Assembly: GCF_014197035.1 (NCBI RefSeq)
Contig: NZ_JACIEU010000005.1
Span: 204,835-268,834 of the forward strand
DNA: 64,000 nt
Reading direction: 5' to 3'
Source of the DNA: Sphingobium scionense
Lineage (GTDB): Bacteria > Pseudomonadota > Alphaproteobacteria > Sphingomonadales > Sphingomonadaceae
In this document: in pieces, positions 51,003-60,260 of the stretch
Layout: each line of letters begins with the position of its first letter
How positions within the stretch are numbered: the first letter of the stretch is position 1
Program-made: the position numbers and the translations under genes
The notes under the pieces: generated by a model
What the model saw: the letters and a program-made list of their open reading frames with translations, nothing else
What the model was told of the DNA's origin: nothing
The model's database searches: none

Positions 51003-53081
51003 TCATCCGGCCTCGCGCTGATCCTCGTCGAACAGCCCGGCGGCGCGCACCTTGGCGACACTCTCGAGCCCGTGCTTCGCCTGCTTGACCGAGGGACGGC
51101 GCGACCAGCCGCCGGCGGCATAGTTGGCGAGGGTCATGCAGATGCCGGCGAGTTTGAAGTGCAGCACGCCGCTGCGCTGACCAATTTCGGCGGTCGCTAC
51201 CCAGACCGATGAGGGGATCCGCATACATTCTTCGATCCGCGCGTAATCGGCGACGTTGAGGCCTGCAGCCCCGCTGTCGGTGATAACCGCCTTACCGTTC
51301 GGCGCCGGCGTACCGGCAAGCTCAAGCGGCAGCGGATCGGCAAGGGCGGGCAGGCGTGTGCGTACATCGGTCCAACAATCCTCCTTCTTAAACCATTCGG
51401 TGGGATTGCGGCTGCCGACACTGGCGCGCAGCGCCGTCTCGATCTGCGGCGCCCAATCGGTGATCAGGCATTCCAGTTCGGGCGACAGTTTCTGCTGCCG
51501 CCAGACTAGATCAAAATCGATCCGACCGCCGGTGCGCTCGCCGATCGCCGCGACCAGATAGGCGGTGATGTTGGCGCCATAGGCCGGGAACTTCATGGCA
51601 CGGACTAGCTTCTCGGTCGAGCGGTAAAGAATGGTCAGCGCGATCAGCCGCCGGAACCATGCAGCGTCAGGCGCCGGCGCGGTCGTCTCCTTGCGCCGCT
51701 GCATGAACGCTTGGAAATTCTTTTGCCCGCCGAACGCGACCCGCCAGGGATAGCCGTCCCAGGCCGAGAGATAGCGCGCCAGATCGAGCTTGCCGAACCG
51801 GCGGGCCTTGGGCGTCTGCTCGCGGAACGCGCGCTGTTCGGTGGTACGGTAGGAGGCTTTCTGCTCAGCGGCCAGCCAGGAACCCCGTGCGCGTTCGTAG
51901 AACCAGCGGCCGCGTCCAGATTCGAGCCAAGCATTGTTAGCGAGCGTCTCGACTTCGCGGTGAAACGGATCATTGGCCGAGAAATCGGCCTGCTGGACGG
52001 TGTTTTGCCGATTGGCCGCGCGTGAGATTGAGGATACCATTTCCTCGAGATCACCCTCGGTCACCCGGATGATCTTGACCGGCACCTCGACTGATCCGAG
52101 CCCTACGCTTTCCTTGCGCCGCGCGCGGTGCAGCGAAGCGGTGGTCTGACCGCCATTGACGATCTGTAGCCCGCGCAGCCCGGTCAGGAACACAGCCCCG
52201 CCTTCACGTTCGAGCCGAACCTCGTCGGCAGTCGCGACCACACCATTATTGAACGCGAGGAACATCTCAGGCTGTTCGACCAGCGTGCGGCGCAGTTCGG
52301 CATTGACCGACTTGCGCCCCGACAGACCCAGAAAGGCACGGACATTGAGTTCGAGCAGATGCGTGCCGTAACGGTCATAGATGCGCGACAAGGTTTCGCC
52401 TGGGAACGCCGCCAGAAACGCTTCATAATGGCCGGCGCCCGACGCGACCGGCAGACAGGCGATGCGGTGCCCGGCCAGCGCGACCAAGTCGACGTCGATA
52501 TCGGCGCGGGTCTGGCCTTCGCCAAGCACGCGGTGCAGCCGCACCATGTCGTAGAGTTCGAGCTCAACCGCCTTGCCATGGCTATCGATCGATGCCGGCA
52601 GCACACCGCCTGAAATGCCATCCGTCAGCACCACGATGCGGAAGCGGTCGATCCGTTCACCCAGCGCCTCAACGGTCCGGGCAAGATCGCCGGCTTCGGT
52701 GTATGACGGATCGATCCGGTCCGCGAGCCCGCCGATACACGCCGATACATAGGTGCCGGCGCGTTCGGCGGTCTTCAGGAGTTCGGCGGCGGGGACGCGG
52801 CGCGGCGGCAGGTCACCCAAATAATGCGTGGCGAACAGCGTCAGATGCCCGGCGTCCTCGTCGATCGCATAGCCGCTGATCTGGAACGGCGAACGGCCGA
52901 CCCGGCCTTCCTGCGGCAAATCGAAGGCCGCCTCGAAATGCCCAATTTCCTCAAGCTCATCGATCACGATGCGGGTGAATAGCGCCTCCGTCGACGGGCA
53001 ATCGACCGCCGGATCGTCGCGCGCCGCATCCACCTCATCCGCCAGTGTGCGCGCGAATTCCGCGGTTGCATCCTCAGCCAT
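51003..53081 (-). CDS. AIPR-family protein (abortive infection phage resistance)
   Basis: About 692 residues from the ATG at 53081, which shares one base with the stop of the PD-(D/E)XK gene. It has the AIPR features LVEQPEMFLAFNNGVVATAD and GLQIVNGGQTTASLHRARRK, with EVPVKIIRVTEGDLEEMVSSISRAANRQNTV following. AIPR proteins occur in abortive-infection loci and in GHKL/Z1-linked restriction systems; some seem to act as nucleases or nucleic-acid binding adaptors. It is the last gene of the leftward arm, and a TTCG-loop hairpin lies 16 bases behind it. Confidence 0.88.
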   Translation of the reverse strand: MAEDATAEFARTLADEVDAARDDPAVDCPSTEALFTRIVIDELEEIGHFEAAFDLPQEGRVGRSPFQISGYAIDEDAGHLTLFATHYLGDLPPRRVPAAELLKTAERAGTYVSACIGGLADRIDPSYTEAGDLARTVEALGERIDRFRIVVLTDGISGGVLPASIDSHGKAVELELYDMVRLHRVLGEGQTRADIDVDLVALAGHRIACLPVASGAGHYEAFLAAFPGETLSRIYDRYGTHLLELNVRAFLGLSGRKSVNAELRRTLVEQPEMFLAFNNGVVATADEVRLEREGGAVFLTGLRGLQIVNGGQTTASLHRARRKESVGLGSVEVPVKIIRVTEGDLEEMVSSISRAANRQNTVQQADFSANDPFHREVETLANNAWLESGRGRWFYERARGSWLAAEQKASYRTTEQRAFREQTPKARRFGKLDLARYLSAWDGYPWRVAFGGQKNFQAFMQRRKETTAPAPDAAWFRRLIALTILYRSTEKLVRAMKFPAYGANITAYLVAAIGERTGGRIDFDLVWRQQKLSPELECLITDWAPQIETALRASVGSRNPTEWFKKEDCWTDVRTRLPALADPLPLELAGTPAPNGKAVITDSGAAGLNVADYARIEECMRIPSSVWVATAEIGQRSGVLHFKLAGICMTLANYAAGGWSRRPSVKQAKHGLESVAKVRAAGLFDEDQREAG

Positions 53082-54082
53082 CAGTCCTGTCCCCCTAGGG
53101 CCGTCATGACATCTCCGGCGTCCGCGCGGAACCCGGTCAGCGCCTGCACCTCGATTTGATAGGTCGCATCGGCGATGCCGGCGGGCACAGCTGCCCGATT
53201 GAGGCACGGAAAGCCGTCGCGCACCGCGTAGAATTCGGCGCCGTCATCACGGACGGAAGGTCCGGGATCCTCAGCCGGCCCCGGTGCCAGCCCCCGTCGC
53301 AGTAGCGCATTGGCGAACAGGCGCCGGTCGCGATCAGATGCCAGCTGACCGGCAATGCGCTCCGCCAGCGCCCCGAGCGTGAACCCATCACGCTGTTCGA
53401 CGAGACGCACATGCGCAACATGGAGCGAAGCTAGGCCGGCAGCGTCTAGCTGGTCGAGCGCCGAGATATGCAGCCGCCGCGCGGCGCCAAGCGAGGTCTT
53501 GACCTCCAGGGCATGACCGCTGGCTTCAAAATCGTGCAGACCGTCATCGGGCGATTTCCAGAGAGCCAGCGCATCGACCGATCGGGCCAGCAGCGCCTCC
53601 AACATCAGCAGCTCGCCGATCAGCCCGACCAATTCCTGACGCGACAGCCCGCCTGACTGATCGCGCAGAAACGCACGCCAAGCGGCCAGCCGGGCGCTCA
53701 ATTCGGGCAGAAGATCGGTGTCACCGTCGTCCTCGCTGCGCACCAGCGCGCGCAGGACATCGCTGCACACCTCGGCGAATAGATCGCGGCGCGACGGCTC
53801 CTCGAGCGACAGGACCAACAGATTGCCACCCGGATCGGCAGCCCTCGACAGTCTGAGGCCGGCGGTCTCGAACAGGGTAAGTCCGCCGTCATCGCCTTCG
53901 GGCCGTGCGATCAGACAGGGCGCGCCATCGGTTTCACGCAGTCCGACGCGCAAATCGATGCTACGCGGCCGGTCGAGCCGGCGGCTCCTGAACAGGCGGT
54001 CACCAGGCACCACCGCCTCGAGTGCCGTCCAGGCAACAAGCAGGTCTGAAGGACCGGACGCCGGGGCAGGACCAGCGCTCAT
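53081..54082 (-). CDS. PD-(D/E)XK motif protein of the Z1/AIPR cluster
   Basis: 333 residues from the ATG at 54082, which overlaps the stop of the Z1 gene by four bases. The nuclease motif lies at about residues 170-215: a glutamate in LVGLIGELLMLEAL, the aspartate in SPDDGLHDFEASGHALEVKT and the E-x-K of LEVKTS. This suits a restriction-type DNA cutting domain. The amino-terminal 150 residues are a poorly defined beta-rich region. Its position between Z1 and AIPR matches the family name given to such proteins. Confidence 0.85.
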   Translation of the reverse strand: MSAGPAPASGPSDLLVAWTALEAVVPGDRLFRSRRLDRPRSIDLRVGLRETDGAPCLIARPEGDDGGLTLFETAGLRLSRAADPGGNLLVLSLEEPSRRDLFAEVCSDVLRALVRSEDDGDTDLLPELSARLAAWRAFLRDQSGGLSRQELVGLIGELLMLEALLARSVDALALWKSPDDGLHDFEASGHALEVKTSLGAARRLHISALDQLDAAGLASLHVAHVRLVEQRDGFTLGALAERIAGQLASDRDRRLFANALLRRGLAPGPAEDPGPSVRDDGAEFYAVRDGFPCLNRAAVPAGIADATYQIEVQALTGFRADAGDVMTALGGQD

Positions 54083-56823
54083 GAGGCGCCGCGCTGCTGC
54101 ACTGAGTTCTCCAGGCGCCATTCGGCCGCTGCGGTCGGCGAGCGCGGAAAGCTCACCACCACACCATATACCGGTGTGCCAGGCGCCAGACCGGCGTTGG
54201 CGGGATCGATTGGATAGAGAAGCAGCAGACCGCGACGCGGGTTGTCACCGCGCGCCGCGCGGATCTGCTGTCCAGAGGGACGGTCGGCCGGCAGTTCCCC
54301 CTTTTCGTCGAGGATGCGATTAGTCATCTCAAGCGCGCGGCGATACTGATCGTCGGTGAGATCGATCGCCTCATCGAGCGGGCTAAGGATCGACTTGGTG
54401 ATGAACCGCGTATCGCTCGTCGAAATCGGCGAACGCCGGACCGAGCGCAGGCTGTGCCCGCCGGCCAGGACCGGCGCCCCAGTCCCTGCGGGCACGAACA
54501 CCGTCCAGTCGGTCAGCTCACCGCGGGCTAGCTGTGCAGTCACATAGCTGGCCATGCGGCGACCATCGACATCGATGCTTTCGGGCGGAAACGCCACGGA
54601 ATCTAGCAGCGCGGCAATACGGCTGCCGGGGACGCCGTGCCAGATGAGGCCGGACGCCGCGCCGCGCCCACCCGGTCGCGGCGGATCGATCTCGGGTGTG
54701 CCGAGTTCCGTGAGCAGCCCGTCGATCGCCGCGGCGTTCACGATGACGTTGTCTGTGTCGCGGAACTGCACGGTCTGGATTTTGCCCTCACCGCCATAGC
54801 TCACTGGCCGCTCGACCGCGTAGCGCCGCTTGTTGGCTGCGGTGACGGTCATGACACTGTGCGTGGCGATGCTGAACCCATAATCCTTGGGCCGCGCGAG
54901 CGTGATCTTCATATGTGCGAGCTGCGCGCGCAGATCCTCGTTGACCGTCGCCAGATGCCGGAACCAAGCCTCCATATCGGGGGTCGTGTAGAGCCGGCAG
55001 AGATCAGCATAGCCGCGCCGATAGCCGAACCAGCGGCCCATCTGCAGCAGACTATCATACTGGCGCGAGATGCGCAGGAAATAGCTGGTCGAAAGCCCTT
55101 CGAGCGTCAGCCCCCGCGAAAGCTTGTCACCGCCGATGACGATCACTGACAGGCTCTGTCCGGCCGCTTCGGCCGCGTCATAGTCGATACCGGTCCGGCT
55201 GCGGCCATTGGCGACTGCGACCTGGATGCGGTCGATTTCGGCGGAGAGGTGAACCGCCACCTCGGACCAGCTCACCTGACGTATCGCGCGGCCGAACACG
55301 GTTGGCGCCATTGCCGCGCTGGTCGGCTCGAAATCCTCGGCCCACAGCCGCTCAAGTCCTGCCAGTTCGGCGGCATCGCCGGCGGCAACCGCGTTGCGGA
55401 TCACCCGGAGCTCGGCCTCGACCTGCGTGTGAACGACGTCATGAACATCCTGAAAGCGCGAGACATGAACCAGCATTGTACGATGCGCGCTGATCTGCCC
55501 CCGCGCGGTGCGCGCGGCGCAGGCGACGACGAAACTGCGGATCGCTGCCGACAGGCTCGGCGGCACCCGCGCCTCGCCGCGCCAATTCGGCCGCAGCGTC
55601 TTGTCGTGCGGATCGGGGATCCAGGCTTCTGCCGTTTGATCGAGATGGCGGATCACCGGCAGGCCCACCGAATCCGCATCGTCGTCGCGACCGAAGACCG
55701 CCAGCGGTCCGAAATAATCGTCGGGCGCCGACAGCGAGAGGATGAAGGTCGATGGAAACAGATCAGCGCCATAGTCCTCGGCCGACCGTTCATCATGTAT
55801 CATGATGTTGGCGAACGGGGTGGCCGTGTAACCGACATAAATGCTGCGGCTGAACGCGCCGAGCAGTTTGCGGATTTCGCCGTTGATCCGCTTGGGATCA
55901 TAATCTTCGTCAAAGCTGCCGTCGGCGAGAAACCCCTGATCGCCGGTATCGGGCGAGGCCTGGTCGGCTTCGTCGTCGATCACCAGTAGCGGCGCATCGC
56001 GCGAGAGCGGCGGGAGTCGGGTGATCCAGCGGTTAAGGTTCTTGAGCACGCCGCCATTCTTCTTGACGACGAAGATGAATGGCCGCTCGCCCGGCGCGAA
56101 ATTGGCGTTTTTGGCAACGTTGCGATTGAAGTCGCCGTTGAGCTGCGAGGTGGTCAGGCTGTCGACAAGCAAAACCGGGCCCGGCAGCATCCCGACTCCG
56201 ATCGGGCGTCGGCCGCCGCTGCCGCTGACCCCGGCGGTATCGAAGCCCAGAAAGTCCTGATCGAGGCGCAGCTGCGTCTGGCGGCGCAGTACATTATGCA
56301 TGCCCGCCAGAACGATGATGACACGGTAGCCGGCATCGGCGGCACGGTTGATGAGCCCGGCATAATGGGCGGTCTTGCCGGATTGAACGTTGCCGACCAC
56401 CAGCCCGCGCCAGTCCCACGGACCCGGCCGGTGCGGATCGTCAATCAGCTCCATTACTTCGAGCGTGCTCTCTTCGAGAACCTCGAGCGCGCGCGGCGCC
56501 CAGCCATCCTCGCTGAGTTTCTGGAGATAGCGCTTAAGCCAGTCGCCCGGCCGCCGCTTTTCGCCCAGATACCAAGGCGTCGGCACCTGCTGGCCGTTCT
56601 GCAGCCTGATCGACGGCCCCTGCGCGACCACGAACAATGCTTCGAGGTCACGCGTCGCCGCCTCGATCTCGGCCTCACCGATCGCTTGGCCGGTAGTGAG
56701 CGCGATCAGCGGCGCAGACGCTGCCACCAGGGCGCGAATCTCCTCGACCCTGTGCGTGCGGTCACCGGCACGCGGCCCGAGCGCGACGCGCGCGGTGTTG
56801 GCAAGCTGAGTCACTGGATCCAT
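54079..56823 (-). CDS. Z1-domain ATPase (helicase-like) of a GHKL/Z1 defence system
   Basis: 914 residues. The Z1 domain was described in prokaryotic restriction systems with MutL/MORC-type ATPases. Visible motifs are Walker A GNVQSGKTAHYAGLINRAAD (144-151 core), VIIVLAGMHNVLRRQTQLRL, a Walker B/DEAD-like LLVIDDEADQAS (about 279-290), YVGYTATPFANIMIH (helicase motif III-like), and a second motor lobe with VIGGDKLSRGLTLEGLST and MGRWFGYRRGYADLCRLY (motif VI-like). It therefore appears to be a complete superfamily-2-type motor. It begins four bases after the GHKL gene. Confidence 0.9.
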   Translation of the reverse strand: MDPVTQLANTARVALGPRAGDRTHRVEEIRALVAASAPLIALTTGQAIGEAEIEAATRDLEALFVVAQGPSIRLQNGQQVPTPWYLGEKRRPGDWLKRYLQKLSEDGWAPRALEVLEESTLEVMELIDDPHRPGPWDWRGLVVGNVQSGKTAHYAGLINRAADAGYRVIIVLAGMHNVLRRQTQLRLDQDFLGFDTAGVSGSGGRRPIGVGMLPGPVLLVDSLTTSQLNGDFNRNVAKNANFAPGERPFIFVVKKNGGVLKNLNRWITRLPPLSRDAPLLVIDDEADQASPDTGDQGFLADGSFDEDYDPKRINGEIRKLLGAFSRSIYVGYTATPFANIMIHDERSAEDYGADLFPSTFILSLSAPDDYFGPLAVFGRDDDADSVGLPVIRHLDQTAEAWIPDPHDKTLRPNWRGEARVPPSLSAAIRSFVVACAARTARGQISAHRTMLVHVSRFQDVHDVVHTQVEAELRVIRNAVAAGDAAELAGLERLWAEDFEPTSAAMAPTVFGRAIRQVSWSEVAVHLSAEIDRIQVAVANGRSRTGIDYDAAEAAGQSLSVIVIGGDKLSRGLTLEGLSTSYFLRISRQYDSLLQMGRWFGYRRGYADLCRLYTTPDMEAWFRHLATVNEDLRAQLAHMKITLARPKDYGFSIATHSVMTVTAANKRRYAVERPVSYGGEGKIQTVQFRDTDNVIVNAAAIDGLLTELGTPEIDPPRPGGRGAASGLIWHGVPGSRIAALLDSVAFPPESIDVDGRRMASYVTAQLARGELTDWTVFVPAGTGAPVLAGGHSLRSVRRSPISTSDTRFITKSILSPLDEAIDLTDDQYRRALEMTNRILDEKGELPADRPSGQQIRAARGDNPRRGLLLLYPIDPANAGLAPGTPVYGVVVSFPRSPTAAAEWRLENSVQQRGAS

Positions 56824-56827
56824 CGCA

Positions 56828-58318
56828 TCACTTCCCCCCTAACTGCCGGATGACCGCGGCGCGCAGCGCGGGCGCCGTCACGCCCAGCGAGTGCAGCACC
56901 GAATCGAGACGGTCCCCGGCTTGGTCCGGAGTGTTCAAACTACGCACGAGGCTGGCAAGCGGCGCGGCCAGTTTGGCGATTTCAGCCGCCGACGGCTGCA
57001 TCGGTTCGGCACCGCTCTGTTCAGCGACATCGAGCCAGATGCGCTCGATCGGAACGGTCAGCTCGATCGCAGAGAGCAGCCCTTCGAGCAGCGGCGCGTC
57101 GTCGCCAAGCAGCTCGGCAACCGCCGCCACCGCAGGATGATCGCGCCGCACGCGGTAGCGCGGGACAGACGTGCCGCCACGGGCTTCCCATGGCCAGACT
57201 TCGTTCTCGTCCTTTTTGCGTTTCCGAGCCGCGATCGGCCCGGTGCCGCGCCATGCAAATACTTCCCGGGCACGCCGACGGGCGTCGATGCCGGTCCCCG
57301 CCAGCCGCGCACGCGCCCAGGCGGGCGGGCGTGCCAGCGACTTGCGGATATCAATACGCCACGCCTCGTCCATCGCGACCGGCAGGTCGAGCGCGATCCG
57401 GGCAAGCCTACTTGATTCTTCGCGCGTCCAGGCACGCGAACCCCCAAGACCTAGCCAGCCGCCAGGCGAGACAAGACGGTCGCCGCGATAGACATAGAAG
57501 CCCTGGCGCTCGACCCAGCCGCCCGGTCCGCCCGCATCTTCCCAATCGCGCTCGCTGGCGAAGCGGTCGCGGTGCGGCAGAATATAGGACTTCGCCGCGA
57601 TCGAACCGTCCGGCCCGCGGATGACATCGCGCGGAAGTGTCATGGTCGCATCGTGACGCCGGCAGAACGGATCCCAGGCACCAAGCGCGAGGCCGTTTAC
57701 GCTGATCGCCAACCGCCGCGCCTCACCGCTCAGAAAGCGGTGAAAGGTCATGGCGAGATGTGCGCGGATTGCGGCGATGCGGTCGTTGAAGGCATCGCGG
57801 TCCAGGCCCCACAAGCCGCCGAGCCGGTCCATCCGGTTCCAGCTTATCAGCGTGCCGTCGCCACCACTCTCGAACGCCGCCGCCAGCTCTCCGACCGGCG
57901 AAGCGTCCGGTGCATCGGCACACCAGCCGTCGCCGACCCGGTCAACGTCCCAGGCCAGCCGAGCGGCACTGCCGTCGCGGCGCGAGGCGACGGTCAGTTC
58001 GCGGCACTGGGAGAGTGAGGCAGTCTTGAGCCCGAGTCCGAAGCGCCCGAGATCATCACCGCCCCGCTCGGCATCCGGCCCCTCGCCGCCGAACCGCATC
58101 GCCTCGATCAGCCTCTCGAACGCCATGCCCGCGCCGTCGTCAAGTATCTCGACCAGCGGGTCGCCTTCGCGCCAATCGAGCCGGATCCCCACATTGCGGG
58201 CACCGGCCGCGAGCGAATTGTCGATGAGATCGGCAAGCGCAGTTTCCGGCGAATAGCCCAAGCCCCGTAGTGACCGCAGCAGCGCGCGCGGGGAAGGATT
58301 GATTTCAACAGGTCGCAG
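56828..58318 (-). CDS. GHKL ATPase, MutL/MORC-like, start uncertain
   Basis: At least 477 residues. The amino-terminal ATPase has the N-box TALADLIDNSLAAGARNV, G1 motif LDDGAGM and G2 motif LGRFGLGLKTAS, as in MutL, Hsp90 and MORC. A second domain (about 200-330) carries further conserved strands and a lysine-rich loop. The first canonical start is a TTG at 58261, but it would remove the in-frame segment INPSPRALLRSLRGLG, which looks conserved. The upstream frame lacks ATG, GTG or TTG. A CTG at 58318 stands six bases after GGAGA and gives about 496 residues (used here). A frameshift from the ATG at 58341 is the alternative. This gene heads the leftward arm. Confidence 0.85.
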   Translation of the reverse strand: MRPVEINPSPRALLRSLRGLGYSPETALADLIDNSLAAGARNVGIRLDWREGDPLVEILDDGAGMAFERLIEAMRFGGEGPDAERGGDDLGRFGLGLKTASLSQCRELTVASRRDGSAARLAWDVDRVGDGWCADAPDASPVGELAAAFESGGDGTLISWNRMDRLGGLWGLDRDAFNDRIAAIRAHLAMTFHRFLSGEARRLAISVNGLALGAWDPFCRRHDATMTLPRDVIRGPDGSIAAKSYILPHRDRFASERDWEDAGGPGGWVERQGFYVYRGDRLVSPGGWLGLGGSRAWTREESSRLARIALDLPVAMDEAWRIDIRKSLARPPAWARARLAGTGIDARRRAREVFAWRGTGPIAARKRKKDENEVWPWEARGGTSVPRYRVRRDHPAVAAVAELLGDDAPLLEGLLSAIELTVPIERIWLDVAEQSGAEPMQPSAAEIAKLAAPLASLVRSLNTPDQAGDRLDSVLHSLGVTAPALRAAVIRQLGGK

Positions 58319-58490
58319 CGGAAGTCTCCGGTGTCGGGCATTTCAGTCAGATTGCTGCCGACGCGCACCGGAGTCGGACCGGGACAGAATAAGCGCAGTC
58401 CGCGCTGCTCGGCAATTGTATCATTTCTGTCACGAAACCGGCAAATTCATCCGGTCAGGCTGCACTTCGCCGGGGACAGCTGATGTAAAG

Positions 58491-58527
58491 TGGTGCATGC
58501 TGGTGCGCATTGGTGTATCGGTGCATA
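58491..58527. promoter_or_regulatory. Phased direct repeats, probable operator of the RHH regulator
   Basis: TGGTGCATGC, TGGTGCGCAT and TGGTGTATCG start at 58491, 58501 and 58511, followed by GGTGCAT at 58520. The 10-base period puts each copy on the same face of the helix. The array lies in the divergent promoter region between the GHKL gene and the RHH gene. RHH repressors commonly bind tandem sites of this kind. Confidence 0.6.
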
Positions 58528-58542
58528 GGGAGTTCGAACATC

Positions 58543-58725
58543 TTGGCCACTGGAAAGACCATCCGAAGCACCGTCCTGCTGCCCGAACCGGTGCACCGCC
58601 AGGTGCAGGCGGTCGCTGCAGCCAATGACGTATCATCGGCCTGGGTTATCCGACAGGCCGTTCTACATTATCTCTCGACCCGTACCGGTCAGGTCGAACT
58701 GCCGCTCGGGAAAGAGCAATCGTGA
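58543..58725 (+). CDS. Ribbon-helix-helix (CopG/Arc-type) regulator
   Basis: 60 residues from a TTG at 58543 with AGGGAG ahead of it; a GTG at 58510 is possible but lies within the repeat array. The RHH pattern is clear: a beta strand (KTIRSTVLLPE), helix A (PVHRQVQAVAAAN) and helix B (DVSSAWVIRQAVLHYLS). Such proteins dimerise and bind short direct repeats. Its stop overlaps the GTG start of the methyltransferase (GTGA). It is likely to control both arms of the cluster, in the way C proteins control other restriction systems (inference). Confidence 0.8.
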   Translation: MATGKTIRSTVLLPEPVHRQVQAVAAANDVSSAWVIRQAVLHYLSTRTGQVELPLGKEQS

Positions 58726-60260
58726 GCGCCGACCCTCGCCTGATCCGCCAGAAGATCCAGCGCCTGCGCGCCGGTGCGAAGCCGCGTGTGCTCGATCTGT
58801 TTTCGGGCTGCGGTGGGATTTCTTTGGGGTTCCAGGCGGCCGGATACGACATCGCCGCGGCAGTCGAGTTCGACGCCGATGCAGCGCGCTCGCACGGTCT
58901 AAATTTTCATGGCGGCGAAAACCGGCACAGCATTGCGCGAGACATCACCTCCACCTCGCCCGAAGAGTTGACCAAAGCGCTCGGGCTCGGCTCCGCCTCA
59001 TCGGCGTTCGACGTCATCGTAGGCGGCCCTCCCTGTCAGGCGTTCGCTCGGGTCGGGCGGTCGAAGCTGCGCGAGATTGCCGAACATCCCGAGGCCTTTC
59101 GGCACGATCCACGTTCGCGGCTCTACATCGAATATCTGAGCTATGTGGAAGCCTGCGCGCCGCTCGCGGTGGTAATCGAGAATGTCCCGGACATGCTCAA
59201 CCATGGCGGCCATAATCTCGCGGCCGAGATCGGCGAGATCCTCGCTGGTAAGGGCTATGTCGTGCGCTACACACTGCTCAACGCCGCATTTTACGGCGTG
59301 CCGCAGATGCGCGAGCGGATGATCCTGATTGCGATCCGGGAGGAGATCGCCGATGATGTCGAACTCCCAGCGCCGACGCACTGGATCGACCTGCCGTCGG
59401 GCTATCAAGGTTCGCGCGCTGTCGCCCTGAAACTCGCGACCGGCGGCGATCTGCTGACCCCGGTGACCGGAGGCAGCGGCTATAAGGCGGCGCCCGAAGC
59501 AGCAAAGTCGTTGCCGCCTGCTATTACCACTGAACAGGCGATCGGTGACCTACCTGAAATTCTGGCGCGCGAGCTGCTGGCGGCGGGTGAGCTGCGGCGC
59601 GGCACGCGGCGGCTCGATGCGAACCTCCCCTATGACGGGCACAATTGGCAGCACGGCTATGTGAAGAAAATGCGCGGCTGGAAGGGGTTCGAGGGAGCCG
59701 GCCATGTCCGCGACCATGTCATCCGCTATCTGCCGCGCGATTATCGCATCTTTGCCGGACTCAAGCCAGGCGACCAGTATCCCGAGGCGCACCGATATGC
59801 GCTCAGCCTGTTCGAGGCCGAGCTGGAGCGGCTCGGGGGCGAAGGTGCGCGCCCCCAGGTCGACAGCGACGACTGGAAGGCTCTCAAAGCTAAGTTCGTG
59901 CCACCCTATGACTCTGGCAAATTCCCGAACAAATGGCGCAAGATGGAATCCGCGACCCCGGCCCGCACGCTGCTCGCCCATCTAGGAAAGGACGGTTACA
60001 GTCATATCCATTACGATAGCCGCCAAGCGCGACCAATCTCGGTGCGCGAGGCGGCTCGGCTCCAGTCCTTCCCCGACGGGTTTCGGTTCGCGGGCACAAT
60101 GAACCCGGCGTTCCGCCAGATAGGCAATGCCGTTCCGCCGCTGCTCGCCAAGGCGGTCGCGACCACACTGCGCAGCCAGCTGATCGGCGAGACGGCTGAC
60201 TGCGGTACCGACACGGAACAGCAGCCGGATCAGTCGCGCGCCGTCGGAGCCGGCCGCTGA
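58722..60260 (+). CDS. DNA cytosine-5 methyltransferase
   Basis: 512 residues, start GTG. All C5 motifs are present: I LDLFSGCGGISLGF (24-37), IV GGPPCQAFARVGRS with catalytic C105, VI VIENV (151-155), VIII QMRERMILI (195-203), and IX/X SVREAARLQSFPDGFRF with QIGNAVPPLLAKAV. The target-recognition region (about 210-400) is long, so sequence specificity cannot be guessed. It should protect host DNA. It is the first enzyme gene of the rightward arm, coupled to the RHH gene and to the next gene (TGATG overlap). Confidence 0.95.
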   Translation: MSADPRLIRQKIQRLRAGAKPRVLDLFSGCGGISLGFQAAGYDIAAAVEFDADAARSHGLNFHGGENRHSIARDITSTSPEELTKALGLGSASSAFDVIVGGPPCQAFARVGRSKLREIAEHPEAFRHDPRSRLYIEYLSYVEACAPLAVVIENVPDMLNHGGHNLAAEIGEILAGKGYVVRYTLLNAAFYGVPQMRERMILIAIREEIADDVELPAPTHWIDLPSGYQGSRAVALKLATGGDLLTPVTGGSGYKAAPEAAKSLPPAITTEQAIGDLPEILARELLAAGELRRGTRRLDANLPYDGHNWQHGYVKKMRGWKGFEGAGHVRDHVIRYLPRDYRIFAGLKPGDQYPEAHRYALSLFEAELERLGGEGARPQVDSDDWKALKAKFVPPYDSGKFPNKWRKMESATPARTLLAHLGKDGYSHIHYDSRQARPISVREAARLQSFPDGFRFAGTMNPAFRQIGNAVPPLLAKAVATTLRSQLIGETADCGTDTEQQPDQSRAVGAGR

